The notes under the pieces were generated by a model, which did not search any database, had not been told where the DNA came from, and saw only the letters and a program-made list of their open reading frames with translations. The translations under genes were made by a program, and so were the position numbers. DNA of 64,000 bases, taken from positions 124,001 through 188,000 of the forward strand of contig CAMAPL010000002.1 in NCBI GenBank assembly GCA_945860165.1, in the 5' to 3' direction. This DNA comes from Rhizobium sp. Q54 (GTDB lineage: Bacteria; Pseudomonadota; Alphaproteobacteria; Micropepsales; Micropepsaceae). Shown here one piece after another: positions 20,739-28,482 of the stretch. Each line of letters starts with the position of its first letter. The first letter of the stretch is position 1.

Positions 20739-20830
20739 GGTCGTCAGGCTCCGAAAAGGCCGATAATGGCCGCAAAGAGCGGGGTTTTTAGGCGGCAGGC
20801 CCGTCCCTGTCAACGACCGGTGCTAGGCCC

Positions 20831-20857
20831 CCATATTGAAATATTATTTCAATATGG
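20831..20857. promoter_or_regulatory. Perfect 12-bp AT-rich palindrome between ggt and rpmH
   Basis: CCATATTGAAAT (20831-20842), 3-nt spacer ATT, and its exact reverse complement (20846-20857). It stands out as an AT island in a GC-rich genome. A second small inverted repeat, GCTAC-AGC-GTAGC, follows at 20861-20873. Both ggt and rpmH are on the complement. The element is 46 bp after the ggt stop and 93 bp before rpmH, so it could be an operator for the rpmH operon or the ggt terminator (no U-run is visible). Confidence 0.5.
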
Positions 20858-20903
20858 CTAGCTACAGCGTAGCATCGCCGCGATAGCGGGGCCTATTCCA
20901 AGC

Positions 20904-22628
20904 TTAGTCCCCGATAACCACCCCATCCCGCCGCGGGTCGGCCCCGCCAATATAGCCGCCTTTGACCTTCTTGATGCCGTGCAGGCCGCTGCCTTCGCCC
21001 ATCACCACGGTCACGCTATGGCCCATGGCGGTCAGGAGGGGGGCCAGGGCGTCGTTGACGGTCGATTTTTCCAGCCTTGTGGGGCTGTTGAGGTTGAGCT
21101 GGCGGGGCTGGGCAATGGCGTCGGACGGGATCAGCCCCCCGTCCAGCATGGCGACCACGGTCTGGGCGACATAGCCAATAATGGCCGGGCCGCCCGGCGA
21201 CCCTACCGATAAAAGAAAATCGCCGTCCTTGTCGAATACGATGGTGGGCGACATGGCGCTCAGGGGGCGCTTGCTAGGTGCGGCGGCATTGGCCACCGGC
21301 AGGCCGTTCAGCACCGGATCGAGTGAGAAATCCGTTAGCGTGTTGTTGAGGAAGAAGCCTTTGACCATGATATTGGAACCGAACACCGACTCCACCGACG
21401 TTGTCATGGCGATGACCTGGCCCGACTTGTCGACGATGGTCATGTGGCTGGTGCCGTGCATCACCGGCGATTTTTGCGGCGACAGGGCGGCGTGTTTCTC
21501 CGGCGGATTGCCGGCGGTGGCGGTGCCCATGTCTTTTTCCGGATCGATCAGCGCCGCGCGGCTGTCGATATAGCCTGGGTCCAGCAGACCCTTGATCGGC
21601 ACTTTTACAAAAGCGGGATCGCCGACGAACTTGGCACGGTCGGCATAGGCCAGGCGGCTGGCCTGGGCGCGCAGGTGAACCTCGCTCAAGCTGCCGGGCT
21701 GGAGCTGCGCGGAGGGAAAACGCTGCAGCATGCCCAGGATCTGCACAATGGCAATGCCGCCCGAACTGGGCGGCCCCATGGAGCACAGGCGCCAGAGGCG
21801 ATAGGGGCCGCAGACCGGTTCGCGCTCCAGCGCCGCGAAGTTCGCCAGGTCCGCCAGCGTCATGCCGCCCTGATTGACCGGCGCGCCCTGCACCTTGTCG
21901 ACGATCGCCTGGGCGATCTCGCCAGTATAGAAAGCTTTGCTGCCGCCGCTCGCGATCCGCTTGAGCGTGGCGGCATAGTCCGTGTTTTTGGTAATCTCGC
22001 CTTGCGCCAGTGGCGTGCCGTCGGCGTGGTAAAAACGCGCCTTGATGTCGGGCATGTTGGCGCCGCGTTTGAAATTCGCAATCGTGCGCGCCAGCTTGGG
22101 GCCGATCGGAAAGCCGTTCTCGGCCAGCGCAATCGCGGGCTGGAACAGTCGCGCCCAGGGCAGCTTGCCATGCTTCTTGTGCGCCATTTCCAGCATGGCG
22201 ACGACGCCGGGAATACCGACCGACAAGCCGCCGGGAATCGCGTCGGGCTTGGTGCGCGGCTTGCCGCCCGCGTCCAGGAACATGCCGGGCCGCGCCGAGG
22301 CGGGGGCCGCTTCGCGGCCGTCAAAGCTGGTGGTTTTCCTTGTTGCGGGATTGAACAGAAGCATGAAGGCGCCGCCGCCGATGCCCGATGATTCCGGCTC
22401 GACCAGACCCAGCACCATCTGCACGGCAATGGCCGCATCCACCGCGCTGCCGCCCGCGCGTAATATTTCCAGTCCGGCATCAGCCGCCAGAGGATTGGCG
22501 GCGGCGACCATCTGCTGCTTGGCGAAGGGGTGAACGAAGCCTGGTGCGGTCTGGGCAATGGCGTGCAGCGGCAGCGACACTGCAAGAACAAGTGCGAGAA
22601 AAAGGCGGGCACTTCGCATCAAACACAT
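20904..22628 (-). CDS. ggt: Gamma-glutamyltransferase
   Basis: Periplasmic Ntn hydrolase that cleaves or transfers gamma-glutamyl groups of glutathione and related peptides. The 574-residue precursor has a signal peptide (LFLALVLAVSLPLHAIAQ). Autoprocessing and the catalytic nucleophile fall at Thr393 in HGTSHMTIVD, separating large and small subunits. Also conserved are GGGAFMLL with SFDGREAAP in the large subunit, and the SSMSPT-like LSAMSPTIV and SPGGPAIIG loops in the small subunit. It is a stand-alone unit after the lipoprotein gene. Confidence 0.94.
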   Translation of the reverse strand: MCLMRSARLFLALVLAVSLPLHAIAQTAPGFVHPFAKQQMVAAANPLAADAGLEILRAGGSAVDAAIAVQMVLGLVEPESSGIGGGAFMLLFNPATRKTTSFDGREAAPASARPGMFLDAGGKPRTKPDAIPGGLSVGIPGVVAMLEMAHKKHGKLPWARLFQPAIALAENGFPIGPKLARTIANFKRGANMPDIKARFYHADGTPLAQGEITKNTDYAATLKRIASGGSKAFYTGEIAQAIVDKVQGAPVNQGGMTLADLANFAALEREPVCGPYRLWRLCSMGPPSSGGIAIVQILGMLQRFPSAQLQPGSLSEVHLRAQASRLAYADRAKFVGDPAFVKVPIKGLLDPGYIDSRAALIDPEKDMGTATAGNPPEKHAALSPQKSPVMHGTSHMTIVDKSGQVIAMTTSVESVFGSNIMVKGFFLNNTLTDFSLDPVLNGLPVANAAAPSKRPLSAMSPTIVFDKDGDFLLSVGSPGGPAIIGYVAQTVVAMLDGGLIPSDAIAQPRQLNLNSPTRLEKSTVNDALAPLLTAMGHSVTVVMGEGSGLHGIKKVKGGYIGGADPRRDGVVIGD

Positions 22629-22676
22629 CAGTCAGACAGCCGCACCGCATCGTAGAAGCGCCAGCGGTGAGGGCAA

Positions 22677-22704
22677 CAAAAAAACTCCGCCGGTGAAGGC
22701 GGGG
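22677..22704 (-). terminator. Rho-independent terminator of the lipoprotein gene
   Basis: On the complement: a GC stem (CCGCC/GGCGG core, extended by a wobble and one more pair), loop of 6 nt, followed by seven T residues (A run at 22678-22684 on the plus strand). It is 30 bp beyond the stop at 22734. Confidence 0.85.
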
Positions 22705-22733
22705 CTTTGTTGCAATGTTGCGATTGCCTGAAT

Positions 22734-23873
22734 TTAGCGCACGAAGACGCGCACTTCGCTGGCGGTGGCGCCCGGATCGGTGGTGGAGGCCACGTTCAGC
22801 CGCGTCGCGGGCACGCCCATGTCGGTCATGGAGCGCATGACATCCTGAGCGTGACGGCGGGCGGTGGACTGGGCAATCTGCACCGAAGCGGCGGTGCCGC
22901 GGGTGGGCGAAACCGCGACTACCTGGAAGCCGGCGCTGGGACGGTTTTGCAGCGCCTGGTTCAGCGCCGCATAGAGGGCCTGCTGATAGTCGACGCCGGG
23001 GCGATCGAACTTGATCACCACCAGCGGGCTGCCGCCGGATACCAGCTGCACGCCGCCGACGCCGCTCATCGAAACGCCCATGCCGCCGCCATACAGCTCG
23101 CCGCTCTTGATCGAGGCGGACAGCACGGTGAGGTTGGCGCGTTCGGTGGCCGCATAAGCGGTGGAGCGCTGGACGTTGTCGGAAATCTCCTTCAGCAGGC
23201 GGTCGACCATCACGATGGTCTGCGCGGTCTGGTCTTCCAGCAGGCGCAGCTGGCGATGATCTTCATCCACGGCGCCCGAGACGGCGAAGGTGGCGCTGAT
23301 CTGGTTCTGCGCATAATGGGCGGTCGAGGAGTCGTTATTGGCGTCGGTGCCCAGCACATTCAGTGAGTTGATGTTGGCCGACAGCGCGTCCAGCTGGGAT
23401 TGCGCCACATTCCATTGTGCCACCAGCTCGGGATTGCCGCGGGTAGTGCCCACCTGCAGGCGGGTGGTGATACGGGCCTTGGCATCCTGGTATCCACCGG
23501 CGGCGGCGGCGCCGGCATTGCGCAGGTCGGCCAGGCGGGCGGAATTGGTGGACAGCTTCTGTTGCAGGCCGGCGACCTGGGCGCGCAGGGACTGGATGGT
23601 CCGGTTGACCTGGGTGCCGGTATCGGGGCCGGCATCAATCGCGACTTGGGTGATGGTGGCGACTGGGGCGGCGCCCGGAACCGGGTTGAACGGCACGCCC
23701 ATGGGCGGCGCGCCGGCGTCGGCAGCGGTCGGCGCGTCATAGGCCGCCATTTCGCTTTCGTCGCTGAACAGGCTGTCGATGTCAGAACAGGCCGCTAGGC
23801 TCAGCCCGACTGCCACCGCAAAAGCGAAAAACAGGCCCTTTTTGAGCCCGTGCTTTGCTGGAATTCCCCTCAT
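22734..23873 (-). CDS. Outer-membrane-type lipoprotein with OmpA-like C-terminal region
   Basis: The ATG at 23873, with GGAGAG upstream, gives a 379-residue lipoprotein: signal peptide with lipobox LSLAAC, then a low-complexity Ala/Pro segment. A coiled-coil region follows with QSLRAQVAGLQQKLSTNSARLADL, and another helix-rich part at ETDQTAQ-like LLEDQTAQTIVMVDRLL. The last 120 residues (LVVIKFDRPGVDYQQALYAA ... AQSTARRHAQDVMRSMTDMGVPATRL) resemble the peptidoglycan-contacting OmpA-C fold in layout, though I cannot prove that. I do not recognise a named family. It is a single-gene unit with its own terminator. The 260 bp between this gene and the tRNA contain nothing I can identify. Confidence 0.7.
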   Translation of the reverse strand: MRGIPAKHGLKKGLFFAFAVAVGLSLAACSDIDSLFSDESEMAAYDAPTAADAGAPPMGVPFNPVPGAAPVATITQVAIDAGPDTGTQVNRTIQSLRAQVAGLQQKLSTNSARLADLRNAGAAAAGGYQDAKARITTRLQVGTTRGNPELVAQWNVAQSQLDALSANINSLNVLGTDANNDSSTAHYAQNQISATFAVSGAVDEDHRQLRLLEDQTAQTIVMVDRLLKEISDNVQRSTAYAATERANLTVLSASIKSGELYGGGMGVSMSGVGGVQLVSGGSPLVVIKFDRPGVDYQQALYAALNQALQNRPSAGFQVVAVSPTRGTAASVQIAQSTARRHAQDVMRSMTDMGVPATRLNVASTTDPGATASEVRVFVR

Positions 23874-24134
23874 TATGCTCTCCGCTGCCTGGCGCGCATG
23901 CCCGACGAAACAAAAGCCGACGCCAAAACCCAACCCCATCCCGCACAAGCGGGCGGACCCTCGGTCCAAGTCTTAACCAGAGGGACGGTGGTGGACAAGG
24001 GAGCAGGACGCCGCTTTGCCCGAAATCGTCACGTTTTCACTGGGACTTGGGGGGTGGTGCTGCCTATGTCTCAGGCTGGGCAGGGTTGTTCTTGCCTTTG
24101 GGGAGGGTCCTGAATAGGTTCGCGCCTCCAAAAC

Positions 24135-24211
24135 GCACCCGTAGCTCAGCTGGATAGAGCACCAGACTACGAATCTGGGGGCCGGAGGTTCGAATCCTTC
24201 CGGGTGCGCCA
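24135..24211 (+). tRNA. tRNA-Arg (anticodon ACG)
   Basis: A full cloverleaf of 77 nt with encoded CCA. Acceptor GCACCCG pairs with CGGGTGC; the D arm is CTCAGCTGGATAGAG. The anticodon stem CCAGA/TCTGG carries loop CTACGAA, so the anticodon is ACG (read as ICG after deamination). The T arm is CCGGAGGTTCGAATCCTTCCGG. The T-run ATTTTTTTCTT at 24211-24221 directly after the CCA is a likely terminator. Confidence 0.96.
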
Positions 24212-24255
24212 TTTTTTTCTTAGCGAGCAAAGCGAGCTTAGAAGAAAAAGTGAGC

Positions 24256-24312
24256 GCCGCTTCGAGCGGCAAAGCCGCGAAGGCGGCCGCCAGCCGAGCC
24301 CGCTTGGCGGGC
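24256..24312. repeat. Three tandem perfect hairpins downstream of tRNA-Arg
   Basis: GCCGCT-TCG-AGCGGC (24256-24270), GCCGC-GAAG-GCGGC (24274-24287) and GCCCGC-TTG-GCGGGC (24298-24312) follow each other closely in the gap between the tRNA and the glycosyltransferase. A short direct repeat AGCGAGC-AA-AGCGAGC precedes them (about 24223). No reading frame of the region resembles a protein. It may be a REP-like element or part of the tRNA 3' trailer. Confidence 0.45.
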
Positions 24313-24380
24313 GAGGACCGTTGGGCGAGCGCATCACCAAACACCCACAAAACCTAGTTATCTGCTAGTTTGCGCCCCGT

Positions 24381-25109
24381 ATGACGAATGTCACAATCAT
24401 CTGTGCGGTGTGGAGCAAGGATGCGCGGCGGCTGGAATTGCTGCGCGCCCACCGCGAAAATCTGCGCCGGCAATCGCTGGCGGTTCACGCCCTCTATGTT
24501 TTCGATGGCGCCGATCAGCCGCCGGACTGGCTGGACGCCGAAACCATCACCTCCAGCCAGGACCTCACCATCTACCAGGCGTGGAATCTGGCTTTGGCGC
24601 GCGTCACCACGCCCCTGGTCATGAATCTCAACCTTGATGACCGGCTGGCGCCTGATGCGGCGGAAAAGCTGGCGCAACAGATCGAAAGCAGCGGCGCGCA
24701 GCTTGCCGGCGGCGACTGGCGCATCTGCTATTCCCAGGACGAGACAGACGCGGTGGTGCCCTGTTATCCCGCGCAGGAGCTGGTTTTTTCCGGCGATTGC
24801 CCGCCTAGGATCGAGCCATGCCGGCGGCTGGGCAGCGGAACGGGCGAGCGCCTGACTTTTGGGCCGGCGGTGATGTGGAAAATGGCGGCCCACATCCAGG
24901 TGCCGCGCTATCCTTGGCGGCTGAACGACGGCACGCTGATCAAAACCGTCGCAGACGGCGCCTTTTGGTCCATTCTTTCGCACCTGGGCGCACCGTTGTC
25001 GCGGTTGCCGCTGGTGATCGGCAATTATCACTTCCACCCCGCCGAACAGGCGGAGTACCGCCATCCCGAAGACCTGGGAAAAATCCTTCCCAACATTCTC
25101 AAGATCTGA
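24381..25109 (+). CDS. GT-A fold glycosyltransferase (family 2-like)
   Basis: The 242-residue protein starts NVTIICAVWSKDARRLELL, the first beta strand of a family 2 glycosyltransferase. It has the metal-binding DXD-type motif in MNLNLDDRLAPDAA, and a C-terminal part with a conserved-looking KTVADGAFWS and GNYHFHPAEQAEYRH. It has no membrane helix. The sugar donor and acceptor are unknown. It is a lone gene, 170 bp after the tRNA. Some members of this group modify surface polysaccharides; that is an inference here. Confidence 0.7.
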   Translation: MTNVTIICAVWSKDARRLELLRAHRENLRRQSLAVHALYVFDGADQPPDWLDAETITSSQDLTIYQAWNLALARVTTPLVMNLNLDDRLAPDAAEKLAQQIESSGAQLAGGDWRICYSQDETDAVVPCYPAQELVFSGDCPPRIEPCRRLGSGTGERLTFGPAVMWKMAAHIQVPRYPWRLNDGTLIKTVADGAFWSILSHLGAPLSRLPLVIGNYHFHPAEQAEYRHPEDLGKILPNILKI

Positions 25110-25241
25110 GCGCCACGGCCTTAGTTTTGACACCTGCCGGACAGTATTGAACACTCAAGAAACAGCGGGCATTCGCCGCGAGCAAAAACCCGCATGCGAT
25201 CAACCGCACAACCATTTTCAACGATAAGGACATAAGCCGCC

Positions 25242-26147
25242 ATGAGTAGCCCCTGGGGTGCGCAGCCGCCGAAGCTGCCAAACATAGATCTGAATTTCGG
25301 CAATTTGCCCAAAGGTGCGGTGCACGCCGGCATCGGCGCCGTCGTCGTTTTGTTCATTCTTTTCTCCAGCGCCTACACGATCGATGAAGGCGAGCGCGGC
25401 GTGATCCTGCGGTTGGGAAGAATCGTCGGCGAAGCCGGCCCGGGACTGCATTTCAAGCTGCCTATCATCAACACCGTCGAAAAGATTTCCGTGCAGATCC
25501 AGAAAGAAGCTTTCGAGAAGACGGATGTCGGCGACACCAGGCTGCAAACCTATTCGCGCGACCAGCAGCCGGCGACCATCGCCATGGCGGTCAACTATCA
25601 TGTCACCGATGCTTCCGCCGTCTATGCGCAATACGGCTCGCTGACCAACATGAAGTCGCGCGTTATCAATAGCCGCGCCTATGAGCAGCTGAAAACCGTC
25701 TTCGGCCAGTTCGACGCCGCCGACGCCATCCAGAAGCGCACCCTGCTGAATGCTCAGGTCTTTGCCGCGATCCGCCAGGCCGTGCGCGGACCGGTAGTGA
25801 TCGACAGCGTGCAGATCGAGGATATTACCTTCTCGAACCAATATGAAACCGCGGTCGAACTGCGCATGCAGGCCATCGTCAAGCAGCAGCAGGCCGAAGC
25901 CGACAAGCAGAAGCGCATCATCGACGCCGACGCGTTATCCTATGAAGTGAAGGCCGCCGCCGACGCCAAGGCGCACCAGATAGACGTACAGGGCAAGGCG
26001 GAAGCCGGCGCCATCCAGGCCCGCGGGGATGCCTTGCGCAACAATCCCGCTTTGCCGACCCTGGTTGCATCCGAGAAGTGGAACGGCGTGCTGCCGACCA
26101 CCATGGTGCCGGGCAACGCGCTGCCCTTCCTGAACCTCAACAGGTAG
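25242..26147 (+). CDS. Prohibitin-like SPFH-domain membrane protein
   Basis: The 301-residue protein has an N-terminal membrane anchor (VHAGIGAVVVLFILFSSAYT), then the SPFH/Band 7 domain (TIDEGERGVILRLGRI ... GPGLHFKLPIINTVEKISVQ, to about residue 220). A C-terminal alpha-helical, Gln/Glu/Lys/Ala-rich coiled coil (KQQQAEADKQKRIIDAD) follows. This matches bacterial prohibitins, which form large membrane rings with FtsH-like proteases. AAGGA lies before the ATG. No protease gene is adjacent. Confidence 0.88.
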   Translation: MSSPWGAQPPKLPNIDLNFGNLPKGAVHAGIGAVVVLFILFSSAYTIDEGERGVILRLGRIVGEAGPGLHFKLPIINTVEKISVQIQKEAFEKTDVGDTRLQTYSRDQQPATIAMAVNYHVTDASAVYAQYGSLTNMKSRVINSRAYEQLKTVFGQFDAADAIQKRTLLNAQVFAAIRQAVRGPVVIDSVQIEDITFSNQYETAVELRMQAIVKQQQAEADKQKRIIDADALSYEVKAAADAKAHQIDVQGKAEAGAIQARGDALRNNPALPTLVASEKWNGVLPTTMVPGNALPFLNLNR

Positions 26148-26165
26148 GCCCCAAAATACAGGATA

Positions 26166-26192
26166 CGCCCGGCGGGTTTGCTCTGCCGGGCG
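26166..26192 (+). terminator. GC hairpin after the SPFH gene
   Basis: CGCCCGGC (26166-26173) pairs perfectly with GCCGGGCG (26185-26192) around an 11-nt loop, about 20 bp after the stop. There is no U-run, so it may be a weak or Rho-assisted terminator or an mRNA 3' stabiliser. Confidence 0.45.
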
Positions 26193-26252
26193 CCTTGACA
26201 GGTCTCGCATTGGTTCCTTTGCTACGCGGCAAAAGCGTGACGGAGGATCCTC

Positions 26253-27119
26253 ATGTGCGACGAGTTCATTCACCCGGGCCTGGTTGAAGATTTGCGGCTT
26301 TCGCGGCGCAGTTTCGGCTTGTTGACTGTGGCCGGCGCGGGCGTTGCCGCCGCGCCGGCGCTGGCCCAGTCCAACGTCACCGAGAAGGACGTCGAGATAA
26401 AGACTGCCGACGGCGCCTGCGACGCGGTGCTGTTCACGCCCACCGGCACTGGTACCTGGCCGGCGGTGCTGGTATGGCCCGATATCATGGGCCTGCGGCC
26501 CACCTTCCGCGACCTGGGTCGCCGCCTGGCAGGCCAGGGCCATGTCGTGCTGGTGCCCAATCCCTTCTACCGCTCCGCCAAGGCGCCGGTGATCGACGAC
26601 AAGTTCGATTTCAGCAACCCTGAACAGCGCGCGCGCCTGATGGGCTATCGCGGCGCCATGAGCGACGACGGCGTGGACCGTGATGCCGTGACGCATCTCG
26701 CGTTCCTGGATGCCCAGGCCCAGACCAACAAGGTGCGCAAGGCCGGCGTGCAGGGCTATTGCATGGGCGGCACTTTGTCGTTCCGTACCGCCGCCGCTGT
26801 TCCGAACCGAATCGCCGCCGTCGGCAGCTTCCATGGCGGCAACGGTTTGTTCAGCAAGAATCCGAACAGTCCGCACCAGCTGATCCCCAAGACCAATGCC
26901 AGCTTCCTGATCGCCCACGCCCAGAATGATGACGCGCAGAATGTGCAGATGAAGGAAGGCCTCAAGGCGGCCTTTGCCGCTGCCAATCGCCTGGCGACGG
27001 TCGAGGTCTATGCGGCCAACCATGGGTGGTGTGTCAAAGGCAGCGCCGTTTATAACGAAGCGGAAGCCGAGCGGGCCTGGGCCGCGCTGAGCGCGATGTA
27101 CAAGAAGCAGCTGGCCTAA
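26253..27119 (+). CDS. Exported dienelactone hydrolase family protein
   Basis: The 288-residue alpha/beta hydrolase has a Tat signal near the N-terminus (LSRRSFGLLTVAGAGVAAAPALAQ). After it come the DLH-type GYCMGG nucleophile elbow (Cys at about 170), a late acidic region with NDDAQNVQ, and the His of ANHGWC. A Cys nucleophile with Tat export matches bacterial secreted DLH-like esterases. The ATG at 26253 follows a clear GGAGG. Substrate unknown. Confidence 0.85.
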   Translation: MCDEFIHPGLVEDLRLSRRSFGLLTVAGAGVAAAPALAQSNVTEKDVEIKTADGACDAVLFTPTGTGTWPAVLVWPDIMGLRPTFRDLGRRLAGQGHVVLVPNPFYRSAKAPVIDDKFDFSNPEQRARLMGYRGAMSDDGVDRDAVTHLAFLDAQAQTNKVRKAGVQGYCMGGTLSFRTAAAVPNRIAAVGSFHGGNGLFSKNPNSPHQLIPKTNASFLIAHAQNDDAQNVQMKEGLKAAFAAANRLATVEVYAANHGWCVKGSAVYNEAEAERAWAALSAMYKKQLA

Positions 27120-27129
27120 AGCGTTTCGA

Positions 27130-28329
27130 CTAGGGCGCCGGTTCGCCCGTGGATGCGATCAGTAAGCGAACGAACTCCTTCATCTTGGGGCCGTCGATCC
27201 AGCGCACCACCGCCACGATGTCGTGCTGATAGTCGATGAAGATGATATTGGCGCCGTCGCCGTTGAAGGACAGGCTGTCGGCGCGCGCCGCCGGATAAAG
27301 TTTCTTGCCGGTGTTCAGGTACCAGTTGCAAAAGCCGTAGCCGGGATTGGGGCCGGTGGGCGTTGACGCCATCGTCACCCACTTTTCCGACAATATGGTC
27401 TTGCCGTTCCACTTGCCCTTGGCCAGGCCCAACAGGCCCAGCCGGGCCTGGTCGCGTGCCGACAGGAACATGCCGCCGCCCCAATGGCCGCCGCCGCTCA
27501 CCACCTTGGTGCGTTTGCCGTCGATCATGGTCCAGCTGTTTTCATAGCCTTCCCAGTGCCAGGTGTCGGACATGCCGATGGGGTCGGCGATGTTTTCCTT
27601 CATCACCTCGGGCAGCGGACGCCTCCACAGATGGGTCAGCGCCAGCGCGAGCGCATTGACCCGCACGTCATTGTATTTCCAGGCCTTTCCCACCGGAGGC
27701 GGGCCCTTGGCCAACTCGCTCCACGGCTTGCCGGGGTCGGGGCGATCTGCCCACCATGGCTTGCCCCACAGGGTGCCGATCCAGCCTGATTGCTGGCGTA
27801 GCATGTCGTTCCAGGTGACGGGCTGGTTGTGCGCCAGCATGTAGTCGGGTGTGGGGCGGACATAATCGATGACGCGGTCATTGACGTTCTTGATCATGCC
27901 ACGGTCGAAGGCGACGCCCGCCACCGAGGATACGAAGGTCTTGGTGACCGAGAAGGTCATGTCGACTTCGCGCGTCTTGCCCCATTCGGCAACGATGTAG
28001 CCACCCTTGATAATGATGCCGTTGGCGGGGGCATGCGCTTTCAAAGGCCCGATGGGCGAACTGAAAGCTTCGCCATTCGCGGCGTATTTCAGCGGGATCG
28101 AGACGCGCAGGTCGCGGATGTCCACGGCCTTGGCCATGTCCGGAGGGTATGTCTGTTCGGCGGAAATCGCGAAATCGATCGCCGCCTTGAGCTTGACGGG
28201 ATCGAGTTTGGCCTGCGCCGGGGTGCGGGTGGCCCAGCCATCACCTTTGGCGGGAAAATATTCGACCGCAAAGGCTGGCGAGCTCAGCAGAGCCGCGCCC
28301 AGCAGGGCGCCAATCCATCTGGTCTTCAT
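27130..28329 (-). CDS. Exported serine hydrolase, class C beta-lactamase/DD-peptidase fold
   Basis: The start at 28329 gives a signal peptide (RWIGALLGAALLSSPAFA) and a 399-residue protein; the frame is open further upstream but that stretch lacks family resemblance. Active-site motifs: SXXK as SVTK (TFSVTKTFVSS) and the YXN-like YNDVRVNALA, with GGGHWGGGMFLSARDQARLG typical of the beta-lactamase-related serine hydrolase family (EstB/6-aminohexanoate-dimer hydrolase-like). It may be an esterase, amidase or D-aminopeptidase; resistance function is unlikely from the motifs. It is downstream of the ceramidase-like gene on the same strand (153 bp apart), where it could hydrolyse the same kind of amides. 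Confidence 0.85.
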   Translation of the reverse strand: MKTRWIGALLGAALLSSPAFAVEYFPAKGDGWATRTPAQAKLDPVKLKAAIDFAISAEQTYPPDMAKAVDIRDLRVSIPLKYAANGEAFSSPIGPLKAHAPANGIIIKGGYIVAEWGKTREVDMTFSVTKTFVSSVAGVAFDRGMIKNVNDRVIDYVRPTPDYMLAHNQPVTWNDMLRQQSGWIGTLWGKPWWADRPDPGKPWSELAKGPPPVGKAWKYNDVRVNALALALTHLWRRPLPEVMKENIADPIGMSDTWHWEGYENSWTMIDGKRTKVVSGGGHWGGGMFLSARDQARLGLLGLAKGKWNGKTILSEKWVTMASTPTGPNPGYGFCNWYLNTGKKLYPAARADSLSFNGDGANIIFIDYQHDIVAVVRWIDGPKMKEFVRLLIASTGEPAP

Positions 28330-28482
28330 GCGCCCCACCCCTATTCTTGGAGAAATTCTAGGAGCGGACCAAAGGGAATACAAGCGGCGCGAAATAGGCT
28401 GGAGAAGCGCAAAACAACAAGGGTATTCGGCTGTAGATGCCGTCTGTGTCGTACCGGTGCGCCCGACATTAAGGCGCCGCAA

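Noticed and set aside
20500-20900. Possible replication origin beside rpmH-rnpA
   Set aside because: rpmH lies next to dnaA/oriC in many bacteria, but here there is no dnaA gene and no cluster of DnaA boxes. In alphaproteobacteria the origin is usually elsewhere.
24135-25109. Genomic island at the tRNA-Arg gene
   Set aside because: No integrase, no repeat of the tRNA 3' end, and neighbouring genes have the same composition as the rest.
27130-28329. Beta-lactamase resistance gene
   Set aside because: The SXXK and YXN motifs are present, but the overall pattern fits the general serine-hydrolase/esterase group, and the genes around it are catabolic.
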